Assembly: GCA_036346355.1 (NCBI GenBank)
Contig: CM070580.1
Location: 29,307,374-29,371,373, forward strand
Length of the DNA stretch: 64,000 bases
From: Rhipidocladum racemiflorum
Lineage: Eukaryota; Streptophyta; Magnoliopsida; Poales; Poaceae
Direction of reading: 5' to 3'
In this document: piece after piece, positions 49,100-60,018 of the stretch
Position numbering within the stretch: position 1 is the stretch's first letter
Layout: each line of letters starts with the position of its first letter
The notes under the pieces: model-generated
Database searches by the model: none
What the model saw: the letters and a program-made list of their open reading frames with translations, nothing else
What the model was told of the DNA's origin: nothing
Position numbers and translations under genes: made by a program

Positions 49100-50387
49100 C
49101 CTTTCCTTGTATATTTTTGTTATCCTTCCCATTTCTTTTCTCTGAAAAATAAGTGAAAAGAAAAGAGAGAGAAATAAACCAAAACAATGAAAGCAAACAT
49201 TGGACATATGCTATGTTATATCTCTCTCATCGATATATGAAAGGACAAAATAAGATCGACTAACCTAGAGTGCTACGTGGGAGCAAGAGGAAGACAGTCC
49301 GGCGAATTGTTTTTGTGTTTCTTTTCTGTCGTTTATAGATAAGCATCCGGCATTTCAATTCATACGTGTATATATATATGATTATTTCCCTGGGAGCACG
49401 CATGCTTTAAACAGTAAAAACGATTCTGCAATATTATAGCAAGTTGTCGACTATATAGGTACTGCTCAAACAAGAAGAGAAATGGAATGAATTATTCTAA
49501 GCGACAATATCATTCTTGTAGCTAGATGGAACGTGGATATGTGGTTCGGCCAGTCGCATGACTGTGTGCATCATCGAGCTAGCTAGCTAGCTAGATTAGA
49601 CGAAACTGCATATATACCTAGATCCAGTACATTAATCTCCATCCCCTAGATATAAACTACTAAGTGTTATCCAATGCCTAGTATATATATGAACAACTTG
49701 ATGTAGTATGTCACACTCACCTCGGATGCTCACCATAATGGATCACAAGTATCCAAGGTTCAAACAACGCTGTTACTACATATAGGAGTACGTAGTATTA
49801 GTATAGTTGGCCCTCCCATGAATAAATTTCTTCCTCGATCGACAGGGAGACCTAGTCATCTGATGACAACCATGCATTCCACCAGACATTCTCATATATG
49901 TATGTATATTTGCAGCCCTATGAACATTCCCAAAGAGCTAGTACAAAAGGAATGGAAGCCCACGGCATTAGCTAGGCAAGTTTAGTTTACTGCCCTCTTG
50001 GCGGCTCAGCTTGCCAGGACAGGACTAATTTTTTTAGAAAAAGAGGTAGCTAGCTGCCTCTGCATGTTTGCACGCACGCACGCATTGCATCGATCGCATG
50101 CACCACCCCTTCTTTGCTGCCTTGCAACTTGGAGCTTGCTGTATGTATATGAGTATATCCCTGGACTCGACAGAAGAGGCAGAAAGGACCAGATAAGCTT
50201 TTTATTTTTCGTTTCTGACAGTGACGACTATACAAGTTAAGTAGTAACCACAGCACTACCATGTGGGTACGTACGTATGTGACAACACCAGAAGCTAGCG
50301 AGCCAAATCATCAACCGGTGCGTGCAATGCAATTAATGCAATGCTGCAACCAATGTAGATATATACGACGTACCAATCCATATGAGC

Positions 50388-50476
<89 letters not shown>

Positions 50477-52129
50477 TACGAGTAAATTAAACGCTAAACA
50501 AATGGAGTATCTGCATGCGTATATGTAGCTCGTGACGTCGTGTGTTTGCGTGCGTGTGTGCACGAGAGGTACGTACGTACGTAGCTAGGGGGATGGCAGG
50601 TGGTGCGTGGGGGCAACGCGGAGAGGGCGAGGGAATCTGCTCGTGAAGGGATGCGTTGTTGCGGAGTGGGCTTAACAACAATGGCAGCAGCGGCAGCATT
50701 AGAGGAGGACGACAAAGGCAGAGAGAGGCTCATGGCCTCATGCACGCACGTCACACGCATGTAACGCCAGCGGCAGGATAGCGATATGTGCAGGGCTTCG
50801 ATCCATTAATTGATTGAACGCGCAGGAGCTGCGCTAGCTCTCGATCGATCGACCTGATCCGCGGGAGCTCGCTCCTGATCATGTACACCATGACGACCTT
50901 GTGAAGCTCCTCGTCGATCTTTTGATCTGTCCAGCTCAAAGTAATTCTTGGGACTGTATAGGCATCATCGGGATGTTTTTGTCCCAAAAAACATCCAAAC
51001 TTTGGACCATACGATCAAAACATACATCCGTACGATCAATCCACCTCGAATTCAGGGGGGGCGTGCATTGATCTGAAAGCAAATTAAATCTAATAGTCAG
51101 GAATTTGAATGATGGTTGTTAAAGAAAACATCCGGATGAAACTTATCAAAAGCCTTAATTCTTATTGAAAACTAGCTAGCTAGCTTGTACCCACTAGCTT
51201 GCGCTGAAAGGGATATATATGGAATTAGTACGCATAGGTTTGGTGTATATGGAAATATATATCTGTATTGACGAGAACTTCTTTGAGGACATGAATAGTG
51301 TACATATGTTTGATTCTTGGTGCATCGATCATTTACGTAGGTACTTTTCCTTGATAGTTATCGGCTATCTCTAGAGAATTCGATGTCTGGCTAGCTGGAT
51401 TTTTGTCATCCCATAGAACAGCACGAGGGGTTGAACATAACGTGATAATCATAATACTAGGAGCTTGTTTGTTTTTGGAAGCGATGAGATGTGCTGCAGT
51501 GCGTGCAAGGCTCCAAACGAAATGCTTTCACGGGGGGGATTTTGCCGCGGAGCCTTGTCCGCTTCCCTCGCGCTGGCGCCAGCCCACACGTGCCGATCGC
51601 TACAAATGGTTGGCAGAAAAAAAGAATAATATGTAGTTAGTGTTCATGAGTTAATTAGCACCAATTTGTTGTGTTGCCATGGGGGGCAACCGCTTCAAGT
51701 AGTATAATCGATCTGATTATGCGTCCGGGGACAAAATTGCGAGGTTGTGTTTGCTTATATTGCGTATTTGGTTGGGTACTAGAAGTTCATGATATTATTG
51801 AGTTGTTGTAGTAGATCGTCTTTCACTTTGTTATATGGATGGCCTATCCCTGATTGCAAATATATACCATTTTCGATGCTGGCACGGTTTTCAAGGTGTA
51901 CCTCTTGGACCGACCGATAATTTCTGTCCTAGTATGTTGTTACGACTAATCACACAAACTAATACTTTTGTTGACGTGGTAAGCTGGTAAGCTGTAACAG
52001 GATCGTGTTGGTAAGCCGAAGCTCAAGACTACGAGAGCAGTACGTACACATCATGCAAGGTTGTAACGGACCACACAGCCCGTGTGTATGCCAGCACAAC
52101 GACTAGCCCGCACAGAACTACTGCAAACA

Positions 52130-52164
<35 letters not shown>

Positions 52165-52440
52165 ATCCGCCGCAAACTCGTACACACACACACACACCTG
52201 GAAAGTGACGTGCCAAAGTGCATGTCATGAATCGATGGAGCACGATCGAGTATCTCAGTTTGCATCCACGCATAGATCTACCTATCTAGGAAATATACCC
52301 CCGGCCGGCCTGCTCAAATGCTCATCGCGCCGGCCGGGGCCACGGGTAGCTCGCGGCCGCGCGCGGCGGCCTGCAGCTTAACGGACCCAACCCGCGCTAG
52401 CTAGCTAGTACCGCGGTCTTGTCCCGCGCCTTGTCCGCCA
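49100..52440. other. Intergenic region with microsatellites
   Basis: It holds a long (TA)n tract (50394-50473), tandem TACG and AGCT runs (near 49577-49594 and 50569-50583), a (GA)n tract (52132-52162) and a (CA)n tract (52183-52197). Open frames at 50494-50760 and 50751-50987 on the minus strand have no recognised domain. It is probably promoter-distal sequence of the HLH gene and its left neighbour. Confidence 0.5.
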
Positions 52441-52692
52441 CACTACAGGTGCGACCCACCCAGTAACCGTCGTCATACTGAGATCGAAGGACATACTGAG
52501 AAGGATAGTTCACATACTGTTCTAATTAAAACCGTCTATGATAACTACATTATTGACGGCTTTATATTAAAATTGTTTGTAATATTGTAATATATCACTG
52601 ATGATTTATAAAGAGTACTATATGTGATAATGTCACTAACGATTTTATTATACCGTCATTGATGTTCCTCAGGCGTCTAATATAAACATTTT
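52441..52692. mobile_element. Possible CACTA end fragment
   Basis: It starts CACTACAGG at 52441 and carries diverged copies of the subterminal motif seen in the CACTA element at 54463-57759 (ACCGTCTATGATAAC, CACTAACGATTTTAT, ATTGACGGC). The other end was not found; the following LTR begins inside or next to it. Confidence 0.4.
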
Positions 52693-54462
52693 TGTACGTG
52701 AGACCCTCCCTTTTACGATACTGATCATCATAAAAGACAGATTCTAAATATGTTTTCTGTGCTAGTCCCGTGATCAGTCGCTAGCACGTATATACACAAA
52801 CACGATCACAACAATACATCACATTTTATTATAGATATAGCGGAAGCAGTTTTTACAAATATCTATTACAACTAGAAGATAACTTTATCTTGCAGTTTGC
52901 CCAACTACCCATTTCACCATAGGCAACTGACAAGGTAAAACTCTAGATAGAAACATGGTCAGCATCCTCGTATTCCGCATCAACATAGCTAGGTACGTAT
53001 CATCGAAGTATTCTATTCCTTCACCTAAACAATGAATATAGTAAGATGAGTACATTGTGTACTCAGCAAGACTTAAGGTGTTTGTAAATCCCAATTATAT
53101 GCAAGCTGATACAAAGTAGGTTTCTACAATTATTTGTATAAAGCTGAATTGAACATAAATTCTAAATAGTAAATTGAAAGCATAATTTGTAAAGAAATTT
53201 GACGAGTAAGTAAAATAAAAAGTATCATTAACAACATAACTTAGATAATTATAACCAATTTTATCGCATCAATTTCTCGGTAACACATGGCACAACAGCT
53301 GAACTCAATTTTGTTAACACATGACAAACATTGAATCATCTGTAGGGTAATTTCTCTAATATCAAATTTTATCATTTATTCTATTTTATAAAAATATCAA
53401 AATTCTAACTATATGATAATGTTACCAAGTGCTCATGACTACGAGCGCGGCTAATCGATTAGTTTTAACTCTGCAGAGGTATACAGTTTTACCCGCAACG
53501 AATGATTAGCTCTTTTTGCAATGCATAATTAACACACTTCCTTTGGTGTGTTGTAGAGAAATCATATATAACTTTTACATTACTTAATCTCAACTTTGTA
53601 CCGGCCCAGTACCGACAAACTCTTACTACGACAGCAGAAGATATTTGTACACATAGTACAATGAATGGATAAACACACCGATGCCCCACTTCTTCCCATA
53701 GAAAGGCGTATACCGTTGCATTGGTATGTGTCTGACCCACATCTCTGTGTGGACACCCCTATGAGCAATCCAACCGGAACAGTCGTGCTACTACAGCCTT
53801 CCAATGTGCAAAGCACGATTTAAGTAATTCAATTAGTTATAGCCATCCCATACCAGCCCTTGTGGTTGTATGATTATCTTAGCATGAAACCAATAGCATA
53901 ATTCGATCCTTATATTGACTCAGGTGATAAATCTCCCTCTATCTATGTGCAAGTCACATGCACATCCGGCTATTGTCAATATTCACCCGTGTCCAAATCA
54001 TAGTTTTATTTCTTTTTTTACTAACATATCAGTATCCTTTACTGTCATATCCAACCTTTTTAAATTTTGCAAAGACTCAAGTTTTTCATTCTAAGCACAA
54101 CTAAGCGTTTGCAGTTATTAAACGAATATACCCGTTCCACGTGTTTGTGTCATTCCAGTGTCTAGGGTTTTCAATGGTTCACATGACAAAGTTAATTAAG
54201 GAGATTCATAATGAAGGTTCTAACTACCACATCCCATAATATAACATTGTAATAATATAAAAGCATGCATGGAAACATTTATGAAAATATTCTAAAAAAC
54301 TGGGATCATTATGTTCAAGGAGGTGCTTGCCTTGCTATTCGTTATCATCAAACTCTAAGTCAGGTTCGTCGATAACAGTAGTCGCGACAGCGGGTTCTAC
54401 TCATCATAACGTGATACATAGAAAAGAACGAACTCCAATAAGGCAAAAAGAACACAGATAGA

Positions 54463-57400
54463 CACTAGTACAGAAAGGCTTATATCAGACGCACCATTAC
54501 ATACGATTTTCAAAAACCATCTGTAATATGGAACATCACTAACGGTTCTATAGTCCAACCGTCAGTGTACCTATCACAGACGGTTGTTAATTATACCTAC
54601 CTGTGATGTAAAACGATATCACAGACAATTTTAAGATAAAATCGTCTGTGATAAACCAATATCACAGACAGTTTTATATTAAAACCGTTTATGATATTGG
54701 TTTACATCACAAATGATTATAATTAGCTAAGTCTATACATTGCCATGATTTGGATGCTTCAAATTTGAAGCATCCATGCCATGGTAAAATTGAACACACT
54801 TAGCTAAAATTTAGAGCATCCATGTCATGGTAAATTCGGAGTATGAGAATACTAAAATTAGTGTTCGAGTGCTTTGTGAGGTTAAGGGGAGGGGGACGCG
54901 TTATATTTCAAATGCGATCATACCAACACTACAGTACTAAATCATATAAGAACTCCGAAGTTAAGCGTGCTTGGGTGAGAGTAGTATTAACTAGGTTAGT
55001 GTGATACTACGGAATGACGGTATGAGTCATTTTCGATCTCGGCCATAAGGTACGACTCTTGTAACATGTTTTTGCGCCGTTTCTTCAAGTGTGGGCCTTT
55101 CCGGGGGATTTTGGGCCTTTCCGGAGGGGAATTGGCCCTTCCGGGGGAGTTCGGGCCTTGGGGGGTCCATGTGGGCCGAAGGTGGGACATATTTGGGCCT
55201 TTTGGAGGTGGTCTAGGACAGCAAAACTGCTTCTCTAGCCCTACCTGCGCCCCAAACAAGTCCCCTCCCTAGCCCTAGCCCCCACTTGTTTCCCCTCCAC
55301 CCCATTGCCTCCTCCTCCCTAGCCGCCACCCCCCTTAGCCTCTTGCGCCCTCCCCATCCCTCTCCACCTCCCCTTGCTGCCCTAGAGGGGCTCCCCACAT
55401 CTTCCCCCTGATGTTTCCTCCATCGGGAAGCCACGCGACGAGGAGATCCGGCGGTTCCGGCGCGAGGAGGACGATCGGGAAGCCGGGAGGAGCGTTTTCG
55501 GTGTTCGTTGTTCGCCGGGAAGAGGTATGTCATGGGGGATCTGAGGGATTGGGTCTAGGTACTGATCTAGGGATGGATTTCATGTTTTTAGATCAAGGGA
55601 GGTGCTGCCATGGGGTAGATTTGATGAAAACTACAGTTGTATTCATGTTCTGTTCGGGCAGATTGGGAACCCGAACTAGGGCAGGCGTTTTCGCCAATTT
55701 AGAGTTGGAATCTGGTCGTACGGACGTTTAGGAAGTTGTAGGTAATTTAATTATCTTTCCGTGGACATAAAGAACGTTAAATTCCGATCATCCGTTTGAA
55801 AGTTATGACTGTTTTACCGAGCGTGTTAAAATCTGTGACGTGATTGGAACAGATCACGGTATTTTGTAGATTAAACAACATTAGAGTCCGAATCAGTCTT
55901 TCCCTAAAACTAGAAAAAGTTGGGAAATTGCCTAAGCTATACGAGGATGTACTTGTTTATTCAATTTGGAGTCCTAGAACAGAAGTTATGCCCATTGGAA
56001 GGCTGCTGTCCCGAAGGGACAGATTTGCTGTTTTCTGATTTTAGGAGTTATAAGCGAAGTCGGGGTAGTGGGATATATGTGTGCTGTTTTGTGGACTCGA
56101 TTTGAGTGTGTGGCACGTGTTTGCAGGTGGTGTGCCTCCGGGAGTGCCCTCAACCTCTCGTCACTCCGTTGCCCGTGGTTGAAGGCAAGTGTGTTGCGTG
56201 GATTGTATGCTATACATGTTGCTAGAATTGCTTGATAGTATTTGGAATAGATAACATGTTGTCTTGCCATGAATTACATGTTATATTTGAAAGGATGTCC
56301 TTAGGCCATGATTTAAATGTTGTCGATGATATGGTGTCCTCATGCCATGATTAAAACTGCTTGTTGTTGATAAATGATTCACATGCCATGTTTTGAAACG
56401 ATTCACGTCGATTGTTGAATACGGTCCTACATGTTGAGATGCCATGTGTTGATATACAATATTTCTATTTATGTATACGTTGTTGTCCATTTTGCATTCA
56501 TGGCATATTTTCATGGCCGGCCGGTGAGATAAGTCATAACTATTCCGGTAGGGTCGGTGAAAACAGTTATGACTAGTCCGGGGCTATTCTTTCAAGTAAG
56601 TCCTACATCGTGATTCTATCACCGAGGTGAATGGAAGCGAGTGATAGGCACCCTCCATCTTCGGGATGGAAGGGGGAAAAGGGTGCATGCCGACGGGTGT
56701 GCACTCAACCATACCGGTATGAGTTTTCAGGAGACATGTGCATTGCATTGCATGAATGAAACTATGAATGAGAATTATTTTGAGATGTTAATGAGAATGT
56801 TGTTGAGTTGTTCATGAGACGAATGCCATATTGACTAAGAGATGATTATGATGTTTTACATGTCGTGTACATGAGGTTGGTAATGTTGTGGTATGTAATG
56901 CTTATGAAGATTGAAGTTGATGGTTTGTTGTCTTGCACTCTGTTTTTCATTACATTACACTTTGCTGAGTGATGAACTCACGCTTGTGTTTTATGTTGTT
57001 TGTTTATTTAGGTACAATGAAATCGGCGCGCGGGAAGGGAATTTAGCTACACTTCTTCACGTAGCACTCATAATCTAGATAATTCACCCATTTCTATGGA
57101 AACATGGCAATAAGTTATGTTGATTTTGGTGTATGGATATTATGTGTGTTGGTTTCCCTCATGTGTGTCATGCGGGTCTTTGGAGCGATTTGTTTTATCA
57201 TCCTAGTCTTAGTTGATGCTTATTCCATGATTATCATTGCTTATTGTTATTCTAGTTGATGCTCATCTATTGTTGTCGGTGCATATTGATATCTTGATTG
57301 ATCTATATATTGATATGATATGGTGATGTTCAAATTTATGCTAAAACAAAGGAGATGCTGCCGAAATTTTCCATTTAGTCATGGTATTAATTGTTGTATG

Positions 57401-57759
57401 GTCTATGTTGGTGACATTCTGGGCTTAGGAGCAGCTGGGGTGTTACAGTTAGAGTAATACTAACTAAGATGCATTATATTTATTAGTAGTGCTGAATCAG
57501 TGTGGGTTTTATGCATATCACAGACGGTTCTTGGTTAGAACCATTTGTGATAACAGTTTATCACAGACGATTCGTGGATAGAACCGTCTGTGTTAACCTA
57601 TTATCACAGATGGTTCATCGATAGAACCATTTGTGATGTGTATTTTTACAGACGGCTGTGATATGAAACGATTATCACTGACACATACATGAAACGGTTC
57701 GGAAAACCGTCTGTGATGACAGTTCTGAATCGTCTGTGTTGATCTTTTCTACAGTAGTG
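54463..57759. mobile_element. Non-autonomous CACTA transposon with a nested solo LTR
   Basis: The left end reads CACTAGTACAGAAAG, and the right end read on the minus strand is CACTACTGTAGAAAAG. The 3-bp TSD AGA lies at 54460-54462 and 57760-57762. Subterminal arrays of TATCACAGACGGTT-type repeats in both orientations occupy both ends (about 54500-54720 and 57515-57745). Own length is about 840 bp without the solo LTR at 55000-57447, with no transposase, so it depends on an autonomous relative. Confidence 0.88.
55000..57447 (+). mobile_element. Solo LTR, 2.45 kb, inside the CACTA element
   Basis: It starts TGTGATACTACGG and ends GGGGTGTTACA, with TSD GTTAG at 54995-54999 and 57448-57452. It belongs to the family of the LTRs at 11101-13305 and 28229-30421 in opposite orientation. 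Shared blocks are the GGGCC-rich 5' part, the CTGTCCCGAAGGGACAG hairpin (56006-56022), the GTGCATGCC/GGTGTGCAC hairpin (56683-56704) and CTTTGCTGAGTGATGAACTC near 56961. By sequence it is closest to the rearranged copy at 17305-20821. Confidence 0.88.
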
Positions 57760-58727
57760 AGAAAATCAAATAACAAATCACTACATACAACAAGCATAGC
57801 TTTTAGTGTTATGATTTCATGTATTATTTCAAATTCAGAAAGTTAAGATTATTTAAGTTAATATGAACATGATACTAACTATCGGATGAAACAACATATT
57901 AAACTAGCATATTACCTTGAGTATTTCGGTTCAAATTGATACCCTACTATTTTAGGGTTATTAGAGAATGTGTGCATGAAGTTTTAAAACTCATCTACTT
58001 AGTTTAAGCAATCATGAACATTAAGCATGTTGAAATCAATTCATATTAAAAAGATGATTTCAAACAAATGCAAACTTAAATATTTTTATAGATTTAGGTT
58101 GTTCTTAACCTAAGGATTCTAATAAAATTAGTTTTATGAAATTTTGAATTCATTTCCTCAAATTCTATATGTAGCCTATTTTAAACCTTTACTTTAAATT
58201 CAAATTTGAATTTTAAACAAAGGTCAAACATACAATATTTTTGCATATTCAAAAATTTTAACATTAAACATGAATTTAGGAATTTATTTCTTAATTTTTG
58301 GATTTAAATTGCAAAAATTATAAGTGTTTGAATATTGGGTTTACTGAAGTTTTCAAATATGGAAAGTACGCCTTTTAACTGTGAAAACGTACTTTCCATT
58401 TTTAGAAAGCATTCAAAACCAAGGAATTGACACGTGGGACCATTAAGCAGTGAGCGCGTGCGCGTGCGAGATAATAACCAGTGGGGCCCACATTTCGGTG
58501 AGGGGAAAACAGAGAAATGGCTAGGGCTTACCAGCGTTGAGGCTTCGGTGAAGGTTTGGCCTGGGCAAGCATATGGGAAGCACAAGCTCGCCAAGGCACA
58601 CCCGATGGTGGGCTTCGCACGAATTGGCAAAGGCCGGAGCTAGGCTCTCACTGAGGTTAGGTGGAGGCGAATTTAGTGGCTGGCCAGAGAGGTTGAGGAA
58701 GAGGGACTCGAGTTCGGCTAAGGCCAG

Positions 58728-59311
58728 TGTGGGATGTCTAAGACAGGGGTCCCGCAGGCGGGGCCTATACTCGACTGGGCTAGACGGGAGGAGAAGTAGG
58801 CCCAAAGCCCAGAAGCGCCACGACGGGCCCGATGGAGGTTTTCGACTTGTTCCCCAAGGCAACTCCCGATCCTTCGGGGAAGCTTCGCGCCATGCCCGAA
58901 CAACCCGCTAGAAGCGAAGCATGCAACCTGACATTCGCAGAGCCTGCAGGCGCCGAAACCTGACGGAGTGGCAGGGTTGGGTCGGGAAAAGCATAACCAC
59001 CTCTCCAAGACGTAGTGCGCCAAAGCCGATAAGGAGAATGTGCATGTCGGCAAGGCCACCATGTTCAGGGCCCGGGGACGCCCATCTATCATGTATCCTT
59101 CCCCCAGTATATAAGGGGAGGAGGGAGAAATAAGAAAAAGAGGAAGCTCATATATATCCAAGAACACAGGACTAGGGTATTATCTCCTCCGAGAGAGCCC
59201 GAACCTGTCTAAAACAGATTGCCCTCGCATCTTGTGTTGCCATCAAGCTCAGATCCCGCACAAATCCTCTAGAATCACAAATCTTATTGCCGGCGAAACC
59301 GATCGTCGACA
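58728..59311 (+). repeat. 5' LTR of the Tat-lineage element
   Basis: It runs TGTGGGATGTCTAAG to ATCGTCGACA, 584 bp. It includes a TATA box (TATATAAGG, 59108-59116), placing the transcript start near 59140, and ends directly before the PBS. Confidence 0.8.
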
Positions 59312-59313
59312 GT

Positions 59314-59331
59314 TGGCGCGCCAGGTAGGGG
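59314..59331 (+). other. PBS of the Tat-lineage element
   Basis: TGGCGCGCCAGGTAGGGG lies two bases after the LTR. This TGGCGC-type PBS recurs in many grass Gypsy elements of this lineage; the exact primer tRNA was not identified. Confidence 0.65.
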
Positions 59332-59358
59332 CTTGTGTCAAGATCTTCGTCAAGCTTG

Positions 59359-60018
59359 ATGGCTACGATGAGCGGAGCCTCCACAGTCTTCTTCCCAGGT
59401 CAGGTCTTCCGTTTCGGAAGCCTGACCTTCATCTCCAATGACCTCGGGAGCCTTTCCCTCTCTAAGGGAACCGTGCTGCAGCACGATGAGGTTTCTGGTG
59501 GGCCATCGCCACGACTTCCACGCCGATCGGGGGGTCCCCCTGTCTCGCGCTCTAAAGTGCCGAGTAGGGGACCGAAGGCCCATTCCGGCCTGGGAGTTGG
59601 ACTCGAGGACGCCGAGGTACGAATGGTGGGGGTTCTCGCTGCCAAACCACTCGGCACCTCCGAGCGCCTGGAGTTATCTTCTTCAGGCTCACCCAGCTCA
59701 GTGGCCGAGTCAGAAGAAAGCCTAGAGAGATGCTGGAATTTCCGTAGAGTCTGCGTAATCGAGGGCTCGCGGGCGGATTCGCAGCAGCGCCTCGACACCT
59801 CGGCCGCCGCCGACTTGGAAGGTGGCCGAGCAATCGAACTGACGCTGGCGGCGTACTCGAGACGCGCCGGTGTCAATGAAGACATTCTGCAAGCTAAGAT
59901 GGGGACCAAGCTGTTTTTCATACCCCACAGAATATTGTCGCCTCCAAGACACTCCTGGATACCACGACCCCTATCTTTGAGGCGGGTGATCCAGATTGCC
60001 CGATCGTGGCCCAAGTAA
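59359..60018 (+). pseudogene. Tat-lineage gag, N-terminal leader region
   Basis: An ATG at 59359, 48 bases after the LTR, opens a 220-residue frame with a short hydrophobic FFPGQVFRFG start and a long serine, proline and arginine-rich low-complexity part. This is the usual N-terminal section of Retand-like Gag. It stops at 60018, beyond which gag continues only in pieces in different frames. Confidence 0.6.

Larger units (their letters stand above)
52697..58727. mobile_element. Long Gypsy-type LTR, interrupted by CACTA and by the right-hand Gypsy element
   Basis: Begins near 52697 (YGTGAGACCCTCCC). It has the GTGCTAG...CTAGCAC inverted repeat (52759-52787), a TACTCAGCAAGACTTAAGG block near 53070, the palindrome CTAATCGATTAG (53451-53462) with CTCTGCAGAG (53469-53478), and later blocks paralleling the 4.5-kb LTRs on both sides of the CACTA insertion. 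It continues past 57762 to 58727, where another LTR begins. Its 3' end lies outside the window. No TSD can be tested. Confidence 0.75.

Noticed and set aside
50261..50563. Poly Tyr-Ile frames on both strands
   Set aside because: Product of the long (TA)n tract at 50394-50473.
50751..50987. 78-residue minus-strand frame (contains WTDQKIDEELHKVVMVYMI)
   Set aside because: It looks slightly protein-like, but I can match it to no family and there is no splice or promoter support.
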